Part shown: one piece after another, positions 8,180-20,183 of the stretch
Position numbering within the stretch: the stretch's first letter is position 1
Layout: the number at the start of each line of letters is the position of its first letter
Assembly (NCBI RefSeq): GCF_016909155.1
Contig: NZ_JAFBFG010000008.1
Span: 26,457-90,456 of the forward strand
Length of the DNA stretch: 64,000 nt
Source: Chryseomicrobium aureum
GTDB lineage: Bacteria; Bacillota; Bacilli; Bacillales_A; Planococcaceae
Direction: 5' to 3'
Notes under the pieces: generated by a model
Told to the model about the DNA's origin: nothing
Seen by the model: only the letters and a program-made list of their open reading frames with translations
The model's database searches: none
Program-made: the position numbers and the translations under genes

Positions 8180-10550
8180 CGTCTTGGGTCATAAATTGAT
8201 GTGGTGTAATTCCCTCCATACCAATCATCGGATTGATGGAAAGGAGTGTATCTTCCGTCAACTCATACGTTTGTCCTTCGACAGGTTCCATTGGCTCGGC
8301 TTCAGGAGACAGTCGCTCAATCAATGTTGTGAACCGTAAGTTGTCATCATTGCGTTCGATTCCGATTTGGAATGCTTGTGGATCTCCGCATAAAATCAAG
8401 TAGTTTTTCGCGCGTGTAATAGCTGTATAGAGAAGATTGCGTCGTAGCATTTTCATATATCCACGTGTAATCGGCAAGATGACCATCGAGAACTCACTGC
8501 CCTGAGATTTATGAACGGAACAACAGTACGCAAGCGTTAATTGGCCAAGATCGGATTTTTCATACGTCACTTCAATTCCATCAAAGGAAACGATCATAAG
8601 CTCTTTTTTCTCTACATTTTCGTTCGCTTTGAAAATACTGATGACTTCCCCCATATCCCCGTTAAATACATTCGATTCCGGTTGATTGACGAGTTGAAGC
8701 ACTTTATCTCCGATACGGTATACAGCATCTCCAAATACCATTTCTTTTCGCGTACCATCTGGGTTGGCGTTGACCATTTCTTGAATCATTTTATTGAGCG
8801 CATCAATGCCAGCAGGTCCTCTATACATCGGCGCTAATACTTGAAGGTCCCGAATGGTGAATCCTTTCGCGAGTGCACTGGAGACGACCTGTTCGACGAC
8901 TTTCGGAATTTGGTCCGCGGACGCTGGTATGAACGAACGGTCTTTCGTTTTAGAGAGCAAATCTTGCGTCGTCTTCCCAGATTTCATCGCATGGGCTAAC
9001 TCAATGATCGACGACCCGTCTGCTTGGCGATAAATGTCTTGAAGTTCAACAACAGGCAGGCGTCCACTAGCAAGTAGATCTTTTAAAACTTGTCCCGGCC
9101 CTACAGGTGGAAGCTGGTCTTGGTCCCCAACTAGGACGACCTGTGAAGTTTCTGGAATAGCACGAAGGAGTTGATGTGCAAGCCAGCAATCAAGCATTGA
9201 CGTCTCATCAATAATAATAAGACTTGCTTCGACCGGTCGCCCTTCTGTGTCTTCCGTGTCCTGTCCGGTAAAGCCAAGCAACCGATGAATCGTCATCGCG
9301 GGAAGTCCCGTGGATTCACTCAGCCGCTTGGCAGCCCGTCCGGTCGGCGCCGCCAATGCAATCGGGAACGGCTTGCCTTCTTTCGCCCATTCTTTAGGGT
9401 CCAGTGATAAACCGTTGAGGTCTGCATACAGTTCGACGATGGCGCGAACGACCGTCGTTTTCCCCGTTCCAGGTCCACCTGTCAGAATCGAAATTTGATT
9501 GTTAAGCGCCATTTCAATCGCTTTTCGTTGAGTAGGTGCATAGGTTACACCAAAGTCCGCTTCAATCGAAGACAACGATTCGTTAATCAACTTCTTTTTA
9601 AAGCCTTTGAATTTCGCTTGTACAAGACGTTCTGTTTTCGTTGCGATTCCAACTTCTGAAAAGTAGAGCGACGGCATATACACACGGTTCTGCTCAACGA
9701 CGACTTTACTCTCTTCCCCAAGCTCTATCACAGCTTTTGCAAGTGCGTCATACTCTATCTCAACTGCTTGCGATTTTTCGAGAAGTTGTTTCACATCCTC
9801 TAGCAATTGGTCAGTTGGGACAAAAATGTGCCCTTCTGATAAAGATGCCTGATTTAAAAGATACAAGATTCCCGCCTTCATGCGGTCCATATGACTGCCT
9901 TCGATTCCGAGTTGTGACCCGAGTTCATCTGCCCGACCAAAGCCGACCCCTTCTACATCTTCAATGAGACGGTAGGGATTGTCGTTTAATTTTTCAAGCG
10001 TTTCTTCTCGGTAGTTTTGGTAAATTTTCATAGACAACTGTGGACCGAAGCCCCATTCATTGAGTTGTACCATGATGCGTTCCATCCCGTGATTCTGTTG
10101 CAAGCCGTTTATAATAGTATCCCGTTTTTCTTTTGTCAGTCGAGGAATCGTCTTTAAAACATCTGGAGAATCCAATATTTTTTGGAGCGCATTTTCGCCG
10201 AGCTTTTTGACAATTGTCTGCGCGGTTTTAGGACCAATACCCGGAAACAGATCGGATGACAAATAATGCACGACGCCTTTTACGGAATCTGGTTTGTCCC
10301 GGACAAATGTATCCACAGCAAATTGTTGTCCGTACCTCGGATGATTTTTTAATTGCCCATAAAATGTATAACTTTCGTCTGTCGATAGTTTTGGAAAATA
10401 GCCGACTATAATTCCTTCTTTATCGGTATATGTAGTGTTTGTCGATTTGATTTTCACTTTCAAAATCGAGTACAGATTATCTTCATTATGAAAAATGGAG
10501 ACAATCGGCCGACCCGAAACAAACAATTTGTCCTCATTTCGTTCCGTCAT
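8169..10550 (-). CDS. recD2: ATP-dependent DNA helicase RecD2 (YrrC)
   Basis: SF1B 5'-3' helicase of 793 aa, the RecD-like protein of bacteria using AddAB. An N-terminal region with helix-hairpin-helix repeats (FPGIGPKTAQTIVKKLG, about 105-120) is followed by Walker A LTGGPGTGKTTVVRA (about 355), Walker B IIIDETSMLD (about 445), motif III VVLVGDQDQLPPVGPG and a C-terminal UvrD-like VHKSQGSEF. RecD2 takes part in DNA repair and replication fork maintenance. It lies 16 nt after the TPR gene and probably shares its transcript. Confidence 0.95.
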   Translation of the reverse strand: MTERNEDKLFVSGRPIVSIFHNEDNLYSILKVKIKSTNTTYTDKEGIIVGYFPKLSTDESYTFYGQLKNHPRYGQQFAVDTFVRDKPDSVKGVVHYLSSDLFPGIGPKTAQTIVKKLGENALQKILDSPDVLKTIPRLTKEKRDTIINGLQQNHGMERIMVQLNEWGFGPQLSMKIYQNYREETLEKLNDNPYRLIEDVEGVGFGRADELGSQLGIEGSHMDRMKAGILYLLNQASLSEGHIFVPTDQLLEDVKQLLEKSQAVEIEYDALAKAVIELGEESKVVVEQNRVYMPSLYFSEVGIATKTERLVQAKFKGFKKKLINESLSSIEADFGVTYAPTQRKAIEMALNNQISILTGGPGTGKTTVVRAIVELYADLNGLSLDPKEWAKEGKPFPIALAAPTGRAAKRLSESTGLPAMTIHRLLGFTGQDTEDTEGRPVEASLIIIDETSMLDCWLAHQLLRAIPETSQVVLVGDQDQLPPVGPGQVLKDLLASGRLPVVELQDIYRQADGSSIIELAHAMKSGKTTQDLLSKTKDRSFIPASADQIPKVVEQVVSSALAKGFTIRDLQVLAPMYRGPAGIDALNKMIQEMVNANPDGTRKEMVFGDAVYRIGDKVLQLVNQPESNVFNGDMGEVISIFKANENVEKKELMIVSFDGIEVTYEKSDLGQLTLAYCCSVHKSQGSEFSMVILPITRGYMKMLRRNLLYTAITRAKNYLILCGDPQAFQIGIERNDDNLRFTTLIERLSPEAEPMEPVEGQTYELTEDTLLSINPMIGMEGITPHQFMTQDVDS

Positions 10551-10566
10551 CCGATCGCCTCCAGTA

Positions 10567-11223
10567 TTAGTTTCGTAATCGAATCATGTCCGCCATGTAG
10601 CGAGCTTGATCGTAATTTGGTTCGATTTCAAGAGCCTTATCTAAATGATGTAGTGCTGGCTCTGGGTCTTCTTGAGTAAGTGCAAAAAGAACACCCAAAT
10701 TGTAATGGGCATCTGCATGCTCCGGGTTTTCTTCAAGCAACTGTTCAAGTAGAGGCTTCGCTTCAGCAAATAATTCATTGGATGCAAGTAAGATGGCGTA
10801 ATGTAGCGTGATTTCCGCATCTTCTAGTGCGAGTTCATGAGCACGCTGCGCATATGGCAGTGCAAGCTTTCGCTCATCTGTCATTTGAAGAGATTTTGAA
10901 AGCATGTAATGCCCGTCAGCACCCTCTAAGTTTGCACGGATTGCCCGCTCGTATAGTTTTGCCGCTTCTTCAAATCGTTCTTGATTGTAATAGAGATTTG
11001 CAAGACCGTAATAAGCCGTTGCTGCTTGTTCATTCAAAGTCAGTGCTTTTTGAAAAAATCGCTCAGCTCGCTCAGCATCATTCATGATGGCTAAAAGATT
11101 CCCGAAATTGATATACCCTACTTCATTTTCAGGCTCTTGTTCAATCGCTTGTGTAAAAGCTTTCGCTGCTTCTTCATAATCTCCTGTATGCATCGCGTGG
11201 ATGCCTGTCTCATTCCAGTTCAT
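10567..11223 (-). CDS. yrrB: TPR-repeat protein YrrB
   Basis: Soluble 218-aa protein made almost entirely of tetratricopeptide repeats. At least five 34-residue units are visible, with recurring A-x-Y-x-G-L-A-N-L-Y and A-H-Y-N-L-G-V-L-F patterns. No signal peptide or membrane segment. TPRs mediate protein-protein contacts; the partner is unknown. It is fixed in Bacillales between mnmA and recD2, and structural work on B. subtilis YrrB showed a TPR superhelix. It begins 8 nt after mnmA. Confidence 0.88.
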   Translation of the reverse strand: MNWNETGIHAMHTGDYEEAAKAFTQAIEQEPENEVGYINFGNLLAIMNDAERAERFFQKALTLNEQAATAYYGLANLYYNQERFEEAAKLYERAIRANLEGADGHYMLSKSLQMTDERKLALPYAQRAHELALEDAEITLHYAILLASNELFAEAKPLLEQLLEENPEHADAHYNLGVLFALTQEDPEPALHHLDKALEIEPNYDQARYMADMIRLRN

Positions 11224-11230
11224 CGTTTCC

Positions 11231-13500
<2,270 letters not shown>

Positions 13501-13512
13501 TATAAATCTCTC

Positions 13513-13935
13513 CTAAATATAAAACATATATGCGTCCGAAGTGAAAGGATCATCTGAGTGATCAGCCAAGTCGCGAATTGTCGTGGTATCTAATACATTC
13601 TTAACTGCATCACGAATACGAATCCATAGTTCACGTTGTGCAGGTGCTTCGTCTTCAATTCCTTCTACAGGTTGAATCGGTCCTTCAAGTACGCGAATCA
13701 CGTCTCCCGCTGTAATTTCTTCGGAAGGTTTTGCTAATTTATAGCCTCCGTAGGCTCCTCGCACACTCTTTACAAGTCCTGAATTGCGAAGTGGTGAAAC
13801 GATTTGCTCTAAGTAGGCTTCTGATAAATCATTGTCTGCTGCAATCTGACGCAGAGAAAGTGGTTTTTCGCCTTCATTTTTGGCTAATTCAATCATGATT
13901 GTGAGACCATAGCGGCCCTTAGTCGAGATTTTCAT
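13513..13935 (-). CDS. cymR: Rrf2-family cysteine metabolism repressor CymR
   Basis: Winged-helix Rrf2-family regulator, about 140 aa, beginning MKISTKGRYGLTIMIELA. The HTH segment is SLRQIAADNDLSEAYLEQIVSPLRNSGLVKSVRGAYGG, split here only for description. No Fe-S cysteine triplet is present, as in CymR, which senses sulfur status through CysK rather than a cluster. The start at 13935 matches family members; an ATG seven codons upstream is possible. It lies 12 nt before yrvO and likely leads the cymR-yrvO-mnmA transcript. Confidence 0.9.
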   Translation of the reverse strand: MKISTKGRYGLTIMIELAKNEGEKPLSLRQIAADNDLSEAYLEQIVSPLRNSGLVKSVRGAYGGYKLAKPSEEITAGDVIRVLEGPIQPVEGIEDEAPAQRELWIRIRDAVKNVLDTTTIRDLADHSDDPFTSDAYMFYI

Positions 13936-14069
13936 CTCTTTACACCGTCCGTTCATAAGTTAACTTTTCCGCTACAAGTATAGCATAATCTGCAATGGTT
14001 TTTCGATGAAATGAGCTGTACGTTCTGGTACACTAAAAAGTACAGATGTTCGATAAAGGAGGGACGATT

Positions 14070-15356
14070 ATGCCATCAGGTGAACCACTTGCCTTTCGAA
14101 TGCGTCCGAAAAAAATTGAAGAGATTGTCGGACAACAAGAAATCATTGGCCCGTCTACCGGCCTCTATCAAATGATTCGCAATGGGCATGTGCCGTCCAT
14201 GCTTCTTTATGGTGAACCCGGAATCGGGAAGACGTCTCTTGCCTATGCAATCGCAGGTTCGTCCGATTTACCATTCATTGCACTAAATGCTACGACTTCC
14301 GGTAAAAAAGATATTGAAGATGTCGTGAAAGAATCCCGACTTACCGGAAAAGTCTTACTATTTCTAGACGAAATCCACCGGTTCAATAAACTGCAACAAG
14401 ATACCCTGCTTCCCCACGTGGAAAACGGGTCGATTGTTTTGATTGGTGCCACAACAGAAAATCCGTATCATGATGTCAATCCAGCAATCCGATCACGTTG
14501 TGGTGAAATCAAACAATTGAAACGAATCGAAAGCAGCGATATGGAAGTACTTTTAAACCGAGCACTTGAAGATTCGGAGCGAGGGTTAGGTAAATTATCA
14601 ATAGCCATTACACCCGAACAAGTGACGCAAATTGCAGAAGGTTCAAACGGGGATGCTCGCAAAGCTTTGACATTACTAGAATCGATTGTCGAAGCATCGG
14701 ATGAAGAAGATGGAAAAATCGTGGTGGAAGATGCCCTCGTCTCTCAACTTGTGTCGCGCATTGGCGTGTTTGGAGATAAAAAAGGCAGTCATTTTTATAA
14801 TTTATTGTCCGCTCTTCAAAAATCCATCCGCGGAAGTGACACGGATGCAGCGCTCTATTACACGGCCCACTTACTTGAAAGTGGTGACCTGGTGGCGTTC
14901 TCTCGACGACTACTCGTCATTGCTTATGAAGATATCGGCCTTGCCAATCCTGCTGTGGGTCCACAAGTTTTAGCAGCGATTCAGTCAGCTGAGCGATTGG
15001 GATTACCAGAAGCGCGTATACCACTCGCGAACGCGGTTGTTTTATTATGTTTATCGGAGAAGTCAAATTCCGCTTACAAGGCGCTTGATGCCGCGATAGC
15101 TGCTATTCACGCAGGAAAAACTGGCGACATTCCGATGCATTTGCGTGATGCGCATTACGGTGGTGCTGCGACTCTTGGCCATGTCGGGTATCAGTATCCA
15201 CATGATACGAAAGTCGGCTCGTTTGGTGGTTGGGTAGATCAAACGTATTTGCCAGAGAAATTGGTCGGCACACAGTATTACGAGCCAATCGATGCCGGCG
15301 AAGAGAAACGTCTGGCATCTATTTACCGCAAGTTGGAGAGTTTTAAGAAGAAATAG
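14070..15356 (+). CDS. rarA: Replication-associated recombination protein RarA (MgsA)
   Basis: AAA+ ATPase of 428 aa in the clamp-loader-like RarA/MgsA/WRNIP1 family. Walker A is GEPGIGKTS (about residue 50), Walker B LLFLDEIHRFN, with sensor-1 GATTENP, and a C-terminal tetramerisation region (AYKALDAAIAAIHAGKTGDIP). It acts at stalled forks. The start ATG at 14070 has AGGAGGG 6 nt upstream; an earlier ATG at 14046 has none. It faces cymR divergently, so the promoters share the 13936-14069 gap. Confidence 0.94.
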   Translation: MPSGEPLAFRMRPKKIEEIVGQQEIIGPSTGLYQMIRNGHVPSMLLYGEPGIGKTSLAYAIAGSSDLPFIALNATTSGKKDIEDVVKESRLTGKVLLFLDEIHRFNKLQQDTLLPHVENGSIVLIGATTENPYHDVNPAIRSRCGEIKQLKRIESSDMEVLLNRALEDSERGLGKLSIAITPEQVTQIAEGSNGDARKALTLLESIVEASDEEDGKIVVEDALVSQLVSRIGVFGDKKGSHFYNLLSALQKSIRGSDTDAALYYTAHLLESGDLVAFSRRLLVIAYEDIGLANPAVGPQVLAAIQSAERLGLPEARIPLANAVVLLCLSEKSNSAYKALDAAIAAIHAGKTGDIPMHLRDAHYGGAATLGHVGYQYPHDTKVGSFGGWVDQTYLPEKLVGTQYYEPIDAGEEKRLASIYRKLESFKKK

Positions 15357-15368
15357 ATTAGAAATTAG

Positions 15369-15400
15369 CAGCATACACGATTTAGTGTGCGCTGTTTTTT
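15369..15400 (+). terminator. Terminator of rarA
   Basis: CAGCATACAC pairs imperfectly with GTGTGCGCTG and is followed by TTTTTT, 12 nt after the rarA stop. Confidence 0.7.
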
Positions 15401-15420
15401 GATTTTCTTGGGTCGAGCGA

Positions 15421-15520
15421 CCGTTCATCGGCTGAAAGTGGAATTTGTTCTACCGAAACCGGAATTTATTCTACCGGATTTAAATTTGTTCTACCGAAGT
15501 CGTATTATGGAAACTAAATC
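15421..15520 (+). repeat. 21-bp tandem array ending in conserved box (locus A)
   Basis: Three clear copies of a unit containing TTCTACCG, spaced 21 then 20 bp (TCTACCG at 15449, 15470 and 15490), possibly with a worn fourth copy upstream. They end at the box TATTATGGAAACTAAATC (15503-15520), which recurs at three other places in the window. The array lies between the convergent genes rarA and tcdA. No ORF or known element explains it. Confidence 0.8.
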
Positions 15521-15535
15521 ACTGGAATCTTAAAA

Positions 15536-15587
15536 GGTGACAGGCACCAAATGGAAGTAGCTCCCAAATAGTGACAGGTACCAAATG
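15536..15587. repeat. REP-like GTGACAGG motif pair (locus A)
   Basis: GGTGACAGGCACC (15536-15548) and GTGACAGGTACC lie as direct repeats around a 23-nt spacer (AAATGGAAGT, then CTCCCAAATA). The same spacer occurs at 36925-36971, where the first arm is inverted. It directly follows the locus A array. Confidence 0.75.
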
Positions 15588-15596
15588 GTAAATGAA

Positions 15597-15632
15597 TCAA
15601 AAAAGCCTGCCCACAAATTTGCGGACAGACTC
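15597..15632 (-). terminator. Terminator of tcdA
   Basis: Minus strand: GTCTGTCCGCAAA pairs imperfectly with TTTGTGGGCAGGC and is followed by TTTTTT, just after the tcdA stop. Confidence 0.8.
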
Positions 15633-15638
15633 TATGCG

Positions 15639-16418
15639 TTAGTTTTTCTTCGACTTAACATCCATCACTGTATTGATTTCCACAGGTTCTAAAATATCTC
15701 GAATGACCCAGCTCGCTGCAATCAGACCTGCTGCAGACGGAACAAAGGCATTCGAACTTGGTGGCATCTTCGCCTTGCGGATTTCTGCTTCCGGCTTCCC
15801 AACGGTCTTTACAACATCTTCCCGAACTACAATCGGACTTTCATCTGAGAAGATTACCGGAATTCCTTTGCGAATTCCTTCTTTTCGAAGTTTCAAACGA
15901 ATCACTTTCGCAATCGGATCCGTATGCGTTTTCGAGATATCTGCAATACGGAATCGTGTTGGGTCCATTTTATTCGCAGCACCCATACTTGAAATAATTT
16001 TAATGTCTCGCTTCAAACACTCTTTCATTAGATGCACTTTGTAGATAATGGTATCTGACGCATCTATAACATAGTCGATACCTAAGTCGAAAAATTGCTC
16101 ATACGTCTCTTCTGTATAGAACATATGCATATCAATCACTTCACAATCCTGATTGATATCCGCAATACGGTCTTTCATAATTGCTGACTTGCTCTTTCCG
16201 ACTGTTGAAAGATACGCGACCAACTGGCGATTGATATTTGTAATATCGACGTTGTCTTTGTCGACAAGAACGATTCGGCCAACTCCACTTCGTGCACAGG
16301 CTTCTGCTGCAAATGAGCCAACTCCACCGATCCCTAAAATGGCAACGGTTGTATTTTTTAAGAGGTCTAATCCTTCTGTGCCGATCGCTAATTCATTTCT
16401 AGAAAATTGATGTAACAT
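15639..16418 (-). CDS. tcdA: tRNA threonylcarbamoyladenosine dehydratase TcdA
   Basis: E1/ThiF-like ATP-dependent enzyme of 259 aa that cyclises t6A37 of tRNA to ct6A. The nucleotide-binding motif is AILGIGGVGSFAAEACARSG (about 31-50), followed by LVDKDNVDITNINRQ with the conserved Asp, Asn and Arg. The C-terminal GLIAASWVIRDIL is typical of TcdA/YgdL. It is the B. subtilis YrvM orthologue and lies downstream of 6S RNA and aspS. A single gene with its own terminator. Confidence 0.92.
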   Translation of the reverse strand: MLHQFSRNELAIGTEGLDLLKNTTVAILGIGGVGSFAAEACARSGVGRIVLVDKDNVDITNINRQLVAYLSTVGKSKSAIMKDRIADINQDCEVIDMHMFYTEETYEQFFDLGIDYVIDASDTIIYKVHLMKECLKRDIKIISSMGAANKMDPTRFRIADISKTHTDPIAKVIRLKLRKEGIRKGIPVIFSDESPIVVREDVVKTVGKPEAEIRKAKMPPSSNAFVPSAAGLIAASWVIRDILEPVEINTVMDVKSKKN

Positions 16419-16465
16419 TATGAATTCACTCCAAAGTTTAGTTGATTAGTCGGAATTAATCCGAT

Positions 16466-16699
16466 AAAAAACCCCTCAGTCGAAACTGAAGGGAGAATAG
16501 ACATAGTAAGACGAATCCCAAGCGTGCCGTCTCTGTAAAGCTATCGTTTTGAACCCGCACTCAGCAGGTGGGTGTCCTCTTCAGTACGCCGAGGCGTCCA
16601 CCGGAATGGCATGCTCTTAATACTGAAAGTCGGACTCCCGACGATAAAATGTTCGGTCAAAATCGATTAACAAGTCACGTACACATCAGGATTCGTATT
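16466..16699 (-). ncRNA. ssrS: 6S RNA (BsrB-like) between aspS and tcdA
   Basis: In B. subtilis bsrB, one of two 6S RNAs, lies between aspS and yrvM, and this 333-nt gap sits in the same place. A SigA promoter at its upstream end and a terminator at the other (CCCTTCAGT/ACTGAGGGG plus TTTTTT, 16466-16493) delimit about 230 nt with no ORF. The interior has many complementary GC-rich segments (for example GTCGGGAGTCCGAC near 16630), compatible with the long 6S hairpin. Identity rests on synteny and architecture, not on an alignment. Confidence 0.85.
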
Positions 16700-16705
16700 A
16701 CAGTT

Positions 16706-16734
16706 ATAGTAGCACATGTTTTTTTGATGTGCAA
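16706..16734 (-). promoter_or_regulatory. SigA promoter of 6S RNA
   Basis: Minus strand TTGCAC (16729-16734), a 17-nt spacer and TACTAT (16706-16711). The -35 box and spacer are covered by the dyad GCACAT-N9-ATGTGC. Confidence 0.75.
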
Positions 16735-16751
16735 CTATCACAAAGTCCTAT

Positions 16752-18524
16752 TTACTGATTATTCTGTGAAAGGACCGAGATATGCAGATCATTTAATTGC
16801 GCCGTATCTACCGGACTCGGTGCATCTGTAAGTACACAGCTCGCACTCGCTGTTTTCGGGAAAGCAATTGTATCACGAAGATTCGTACGTCCTGCAAGTA
16901 ACATGACAAGACGATCTAGTCCAAAAGCAACTCCTCCATGAGGTGGTGTTCCATATTCGAACGCCTCTAACAAGAAACCAAATTGTTCTTTCGCTTCCTC
17001 ATCACTGAATCCTAGTGTTCGGAACATCTTCTCTTGCATTTCACGCTCATAGATTCGCAATGAACCCCCACCAAGCTCAAATCCGTTCAAAACAAGATCA
17101 TACGCCTGTGCACGAACCGAAGCTGGGTCAGTTTCTAATTTGTCAGCATCCTCATCAAAAGGACGCGTGAATGGATGGTGGGCTGCAAAATAACGACCAA
17201 GCTCTGCATCGTATTCAAACAACGGCCAGTTCACGACCCATAAGAATGCAAATTGGGATTCATCAATCAACTTACGCTCTTTTCCAAATTTCATTCGAAG
17301 TGCTCCAAGTGCGTCCGCTACAACTGACTTTTGGTCTGCAACAAACAGTAGTAAGTCCCCTGCTTCTGCTTCCATTGCAGCAATCAACTCTTCCCCTTTT
17401 TGTTCTGGGAAGAACTTAGCAATTGGACCTTTCACGCCGTCTGCTTCTACTTTTAACCATGCAAGACCTTTTGCCCCGTAACGACCCGCGAATTCCCCAA
17501 GTGCATCGATGTCTTTACGAGAATAATCAGCTGCCGCACCTTTGACCGCGAGTCCACGAACTTGACCTCCATTTGCAATGGCATTTTTGAATACACCAAA
17601 GTCAGAGTCTTTTGCAAGTGCTTCAAGATCTTTAATTTCAAGAGCAAAACGAACGTCCGGTTTATCTGAACCAAAACGGTCCATCGCTTCTTGATAATCC
17701 ATACGTGGGAATGGTGTTTGCAAGTCAATCCCCTTCACATCTTTCATCACTTGTTTCATTAAGCGCTCGTTCAACTCGATAATTTCGTCCATTGACATAA
17801 AGCTCATTTCCATATCAATCTGTGTAAATTCCGGCTGACGATCCGCACGTAAGTCTTCGTCGCGGAAACAACGCGCAATTTGGAAATACCGCTCAAAACC
17901 AGACACCATCAACATTTGTTTGAATAGTTGTGGAGATTGTGGAAGAGCATAAAACTCCCCATCGTGTACGCGACTAGGCACTAAGTAGTCACGCGCTCCT
18001 TCAGGTGTTGATTTTGTAAGGATTGGTGTTTCCACTTCTAAGAAATCTTCGTCTGCCAAAAAGTTACGCACTGTTTTTGTGATGTCTGAACGCATTTTGA
18101 ATGTGTCATACATGACAGGGCGGCGAAGATCTAAGTAGCGATGTTTCAAGCGCAAGTCTTCGTTTACGTCTGTTTGGTTTTCGATTGCAAAAGGAGGTGT
18201 CTTCGCTTCGTTAATCACTTCAAGCTCTGATACTTGAACTTCGATTTCTCCTGTTTTCATTGCTTTGTTGATTTGTTTTTCATCACGAGCGACAACTGTC
18301 CCTTTCACAGAGATTAAAAATTCACTGCGTAGTTTTTCAGCTTTTGTGATTGCTTCTTGAGAGAAGTCTGGGTTAAATACCACTTGTACGATTCCTGTAC
18401 GGTCACGAAGGTCTACGAAAATGAGTCCACCTAAATCACGACGTTTTTGTACCCATCCAATCAATTCCACCTGTTGACCGATGGCTTGTTTTTCTACTTT
18501 TCCACATTCATGTGTGCGTTTCAT
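16752..18524 (-). CDS. aspS: Aspartyl-tRNA synthetase
   Basis: Bacterial-type AspRS, 590 aa. An N-terminal OB-fold anticodon domain ([24 protein letters not shown]) is followed by the class II core with [11 protein letters not shown], motif 2 [16 protein letters not shown] and motif 3 [13 protein letters not shown] near the end, and the GAD insertion between them. It charges tRNA-Asp. The start overlaps the hisS stop by 4 nt, so the two synthetases are coupled and share the T-box leader. Confidence 0.97.
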   Translation of the reverse strand: MKRTHECGKVEKQAIGQQVELIGWVQKRRDLGGLIFVDLRDRTGIVQVVFNPDFSQEAITKAEKLRSEFLISVKGTVVARDEKQINKAMKTGEIEVQVSELEVINEAKTPPFAIENQTDVNEDLRLKHRYLDLRRPVMYDTFKMRSDITKTVRNFLADEDFLEVETPILTKSTPEGARDYLVPSRVHDGEFYALPQSPQLFKQMLMVSGFERYFQIARCFRDEDLRADRQPEFTQIDMEMSFMSMDEIIELNERLMKQVMKDVKGIDLQTPFPRMDYQEAMDRFGSDKPDVRFALEIKDLEALAKDSDFGVFKNAIANGGQVRGLAVKGAAADYSRKDIDALGEFAGRYGAKGLAWLKVEADGVKGPIAKFFPEQKGEELIAAMEAEAGDLLLFVADQKSVVADALGALRMKFGKERKLIDESQFAFLWVVNWPLFEYDAELGRYFAAHHPFTRPFDEDADKLETDPASVRAQAYDLVLNGFELGGGSLRIYEREMQEKMFRTLGFSDEEAKEQFGFLLEAFEYGTPPHGGVAFGLDRLVMLLAGRTNLRDTIAFPKTASASCVLTDAPSPVDTAQLNDLHISVLSQNNQ

Positions 18525-19798
18525 CGTGATTCCTCCTTGTGTTTCTGTAAGTACGTAACGGCTTCAGGTATAGCGACGAGTTGTTGTTCCCCAGTTGCCA
18601 TGTGTTTGATTTGAACAGTTTGAGATGCGAGCTCATCTTCACCTAAAATGAAGACATACGCTGCTTTTTTACGATCTGCTGATTTCATCTGCGCTTTTAG
18701 TTTGCGATCCGCGTAATCCATTTCTGCGCTTATGCCTGCATCCCGCAGTTGTTTAACTAATCGCATCGCTTCCATTTTCGGAGTATCACCAAGCGCAATA
18801 ATGTACGCATCACTTGCTGACGTGTCTTCAAGCTCTACTTTTTCGGCTTCGAGTGCCAGTAACAAGCGTTCGATACTCATCGCAAACCCGATTCCTGGAG
18901 AGGAAGGCCCGCCTAACTCTTCAACTAGTCCGTTGTAGCGGCCACCACCAGCTAGAGTTGTGATTGCACCAAACCCACTTGCTGTCGACATAATTTCGAA
19001 TGCTGTGTGGTTGTAGTAATCTAAGCCACGAACAAGATTCGGATCGAGTTCATACGGAATTTCCAGTGCATCTAAGTAGGCTTTTACACGGTCGAAATAT
19101 GCTGCAGATTCCTCGTTCAAGTAATCGGTCAGCTTTGGAGCTGTCGCCATCAACTCGTGATCCCGGTCCCTTTTACAATCTAAAATGCGAAGTGGATTTT
19201 TTTCTAGACGTTGTTGACAGTCTCCGCAGAATTCATTAATGCGAGGGGCAAAGTGCGCAACAAGCGCCTCTTTGTGTGCATTGCGACTGGCCGCATCACC
19301 AAGTGAATTCAATACTAGTTTCAAGTCTTTAAGTCCCGCTTTTTTATAAACATCCATCGCAAGTGCAATGACTTCTGCATCGACAGCTGGGTCTGCACTG
19401 CCGATTGCTTCGATGCCAAACTGGACGAATTGACGATAGCGCCCTGCTTGTTGACGTTCGTATCGGAACATCGGTCCCATGTAGTAAAGCTTGACCGGTT
19501 GATCAGGCTGCCCGAACAATTTATGTTCAACATACGCACGTACTGTTGACGCTGTTCCTTCAGGACGAAGTGTCAGAGACCGATTCCCGCGGTCTTCAAA
19601 CGTGTACATTTCTTTTTGCACGATATCTGTAGTATCACCTACACCTCGTGTGAATAATTCCGTGTGTTCAAAAATGGGTGTACGAATTTCTTTGTATTGG
19701 TAGACGTTGCATGTGTCGCGAATAATGGTCTCAACAGTTTGCCATTTGTAGGATTGCTCCGGCAAAATATCTTGTGTGCCTCTAGGTACTTTGATCAT
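18521..19798 (-). CDS. hisS: Histidyl-tRNA synthetase
   Basis: Class II HisRS of 425 aa. It starts [13 protein letters not shown], carries motif 2 ([18 protein letters not shown]), the histidine-A signatures [14 protein letters not shown] and AGGGRYNGL, and ends in a C-terminal anticodon domain ([15 protein letters not shown]). First gene of the hisS-aspS operon; CCTCCTT in the plus strand marks its ribosome site. Unusually, about 385 bp of repeats lie between the T-box terminator and this start codon. Confidence 0.97.
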   Translation of the reverse strand: MIKVPRGTQDILPEQSYKWQTVETIIRDTCNVYQYKEIRTPIFEHTELFTRGVGDTTDIVQKEMYTFEDRGNRSLTLRPEGTASTVRAYVEHKLFGQPDQPVKLYYMGPMFRYERQQAGRYRQFVQFGIEAIGSADPAVDAEVIALAMDVYKKAGLKDLKLVLNSLGDAASRNAHKEALVAHFAPRINEFCGDCQQRLEKNPLRILDCKRDRDHELMATAPKLTDYLNEESAAYFDRVKAYLDALEIPYELDPNLVRGLDYYNHTAFEIMSTASGFGAITTLAGGGRYNGLVEELGGPSSPGIGFAMSIERLLLALEAEKVELEDTSASDAYIIALGDTPKMEAMRLVKQLRDAGISAEMDYADRKLKAQMKSADRKKAAYVFILGEDELASQTVQIKHMATGEQQLVAIPEAVTYLQKHKEESR

Positions 19799-19816
19799 AT
19801 TTAGGTCCTCCTTAGT

Positions 19817-19966
19817 AGTAGATGTGCAGAACGCCGTTTTAGGAAAGTTGAGTTCCGCTGTACGGGCCTGCTTTCCATGGGCGCGCCGTGAGCCTCCCTC
19901 GTCGCAGGTTCCTGCGGGGTCTCACGTTCCGACTTTGTTCCCACTGGAGTCAGCCCCTCCACTCCA
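19817..19966. repeat. GC-rich AGATGTG element in the hisS leader
   Basis: Begins AGATGTGCAGAACGCC, continues GTTGAGTTCCGCTG, CTGCTTTCC, GGGCGCGCCGTGAGCC, TCGTCGCAGG, CTGCGGGGTCTCACG and CCCACTGGAGTCA, and ends CCCCTCCACTCC. The same order of blocks recurs at 63553-63724 and, with the middle missing, at 46747-46840. It is transcribed as part of the hisS 5' UTR. Confidence 0.8.
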
Positions 19967-20019
19967 ATGAAAACCCTCAGTTATAAATTCTTACCTGGGA
20001 AGTTTTTTGAAGTTGGACT

Positions 20020-20139
20020 AGTTTAAGCCCTCGAGTTGCTAGTTTGTGCCCTCGAGGAGCTGATTTGTGCCCTCAACTTGCTGGTTTGTGCCCTGAAAAT
20101 CTCATTTTGTGCCCTGAGTCCTATTATGGAAACTATTTC
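20020..20139 (+). repeat. 21-bp tandem array ending in conserved box (locus B)
   Basis: Five consecutive units of exactly 21 bp, each with TTTGTGCCCT or a one- to two-base variant, starting at 20020, 20041, 20062, 20083 and 20104. They run into the box TATTATGGAAACTATTTC (20122-20139). The array lies between the hisS T-box and the GC-rich element, so it is transcribed antisense as part of the hisS leader. Confidence 0.88.
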
Positions 20140-20183
20140 AGGCAAAATCGACTGCAAACAAAACAGAAAGTGGTACGAAAAAC

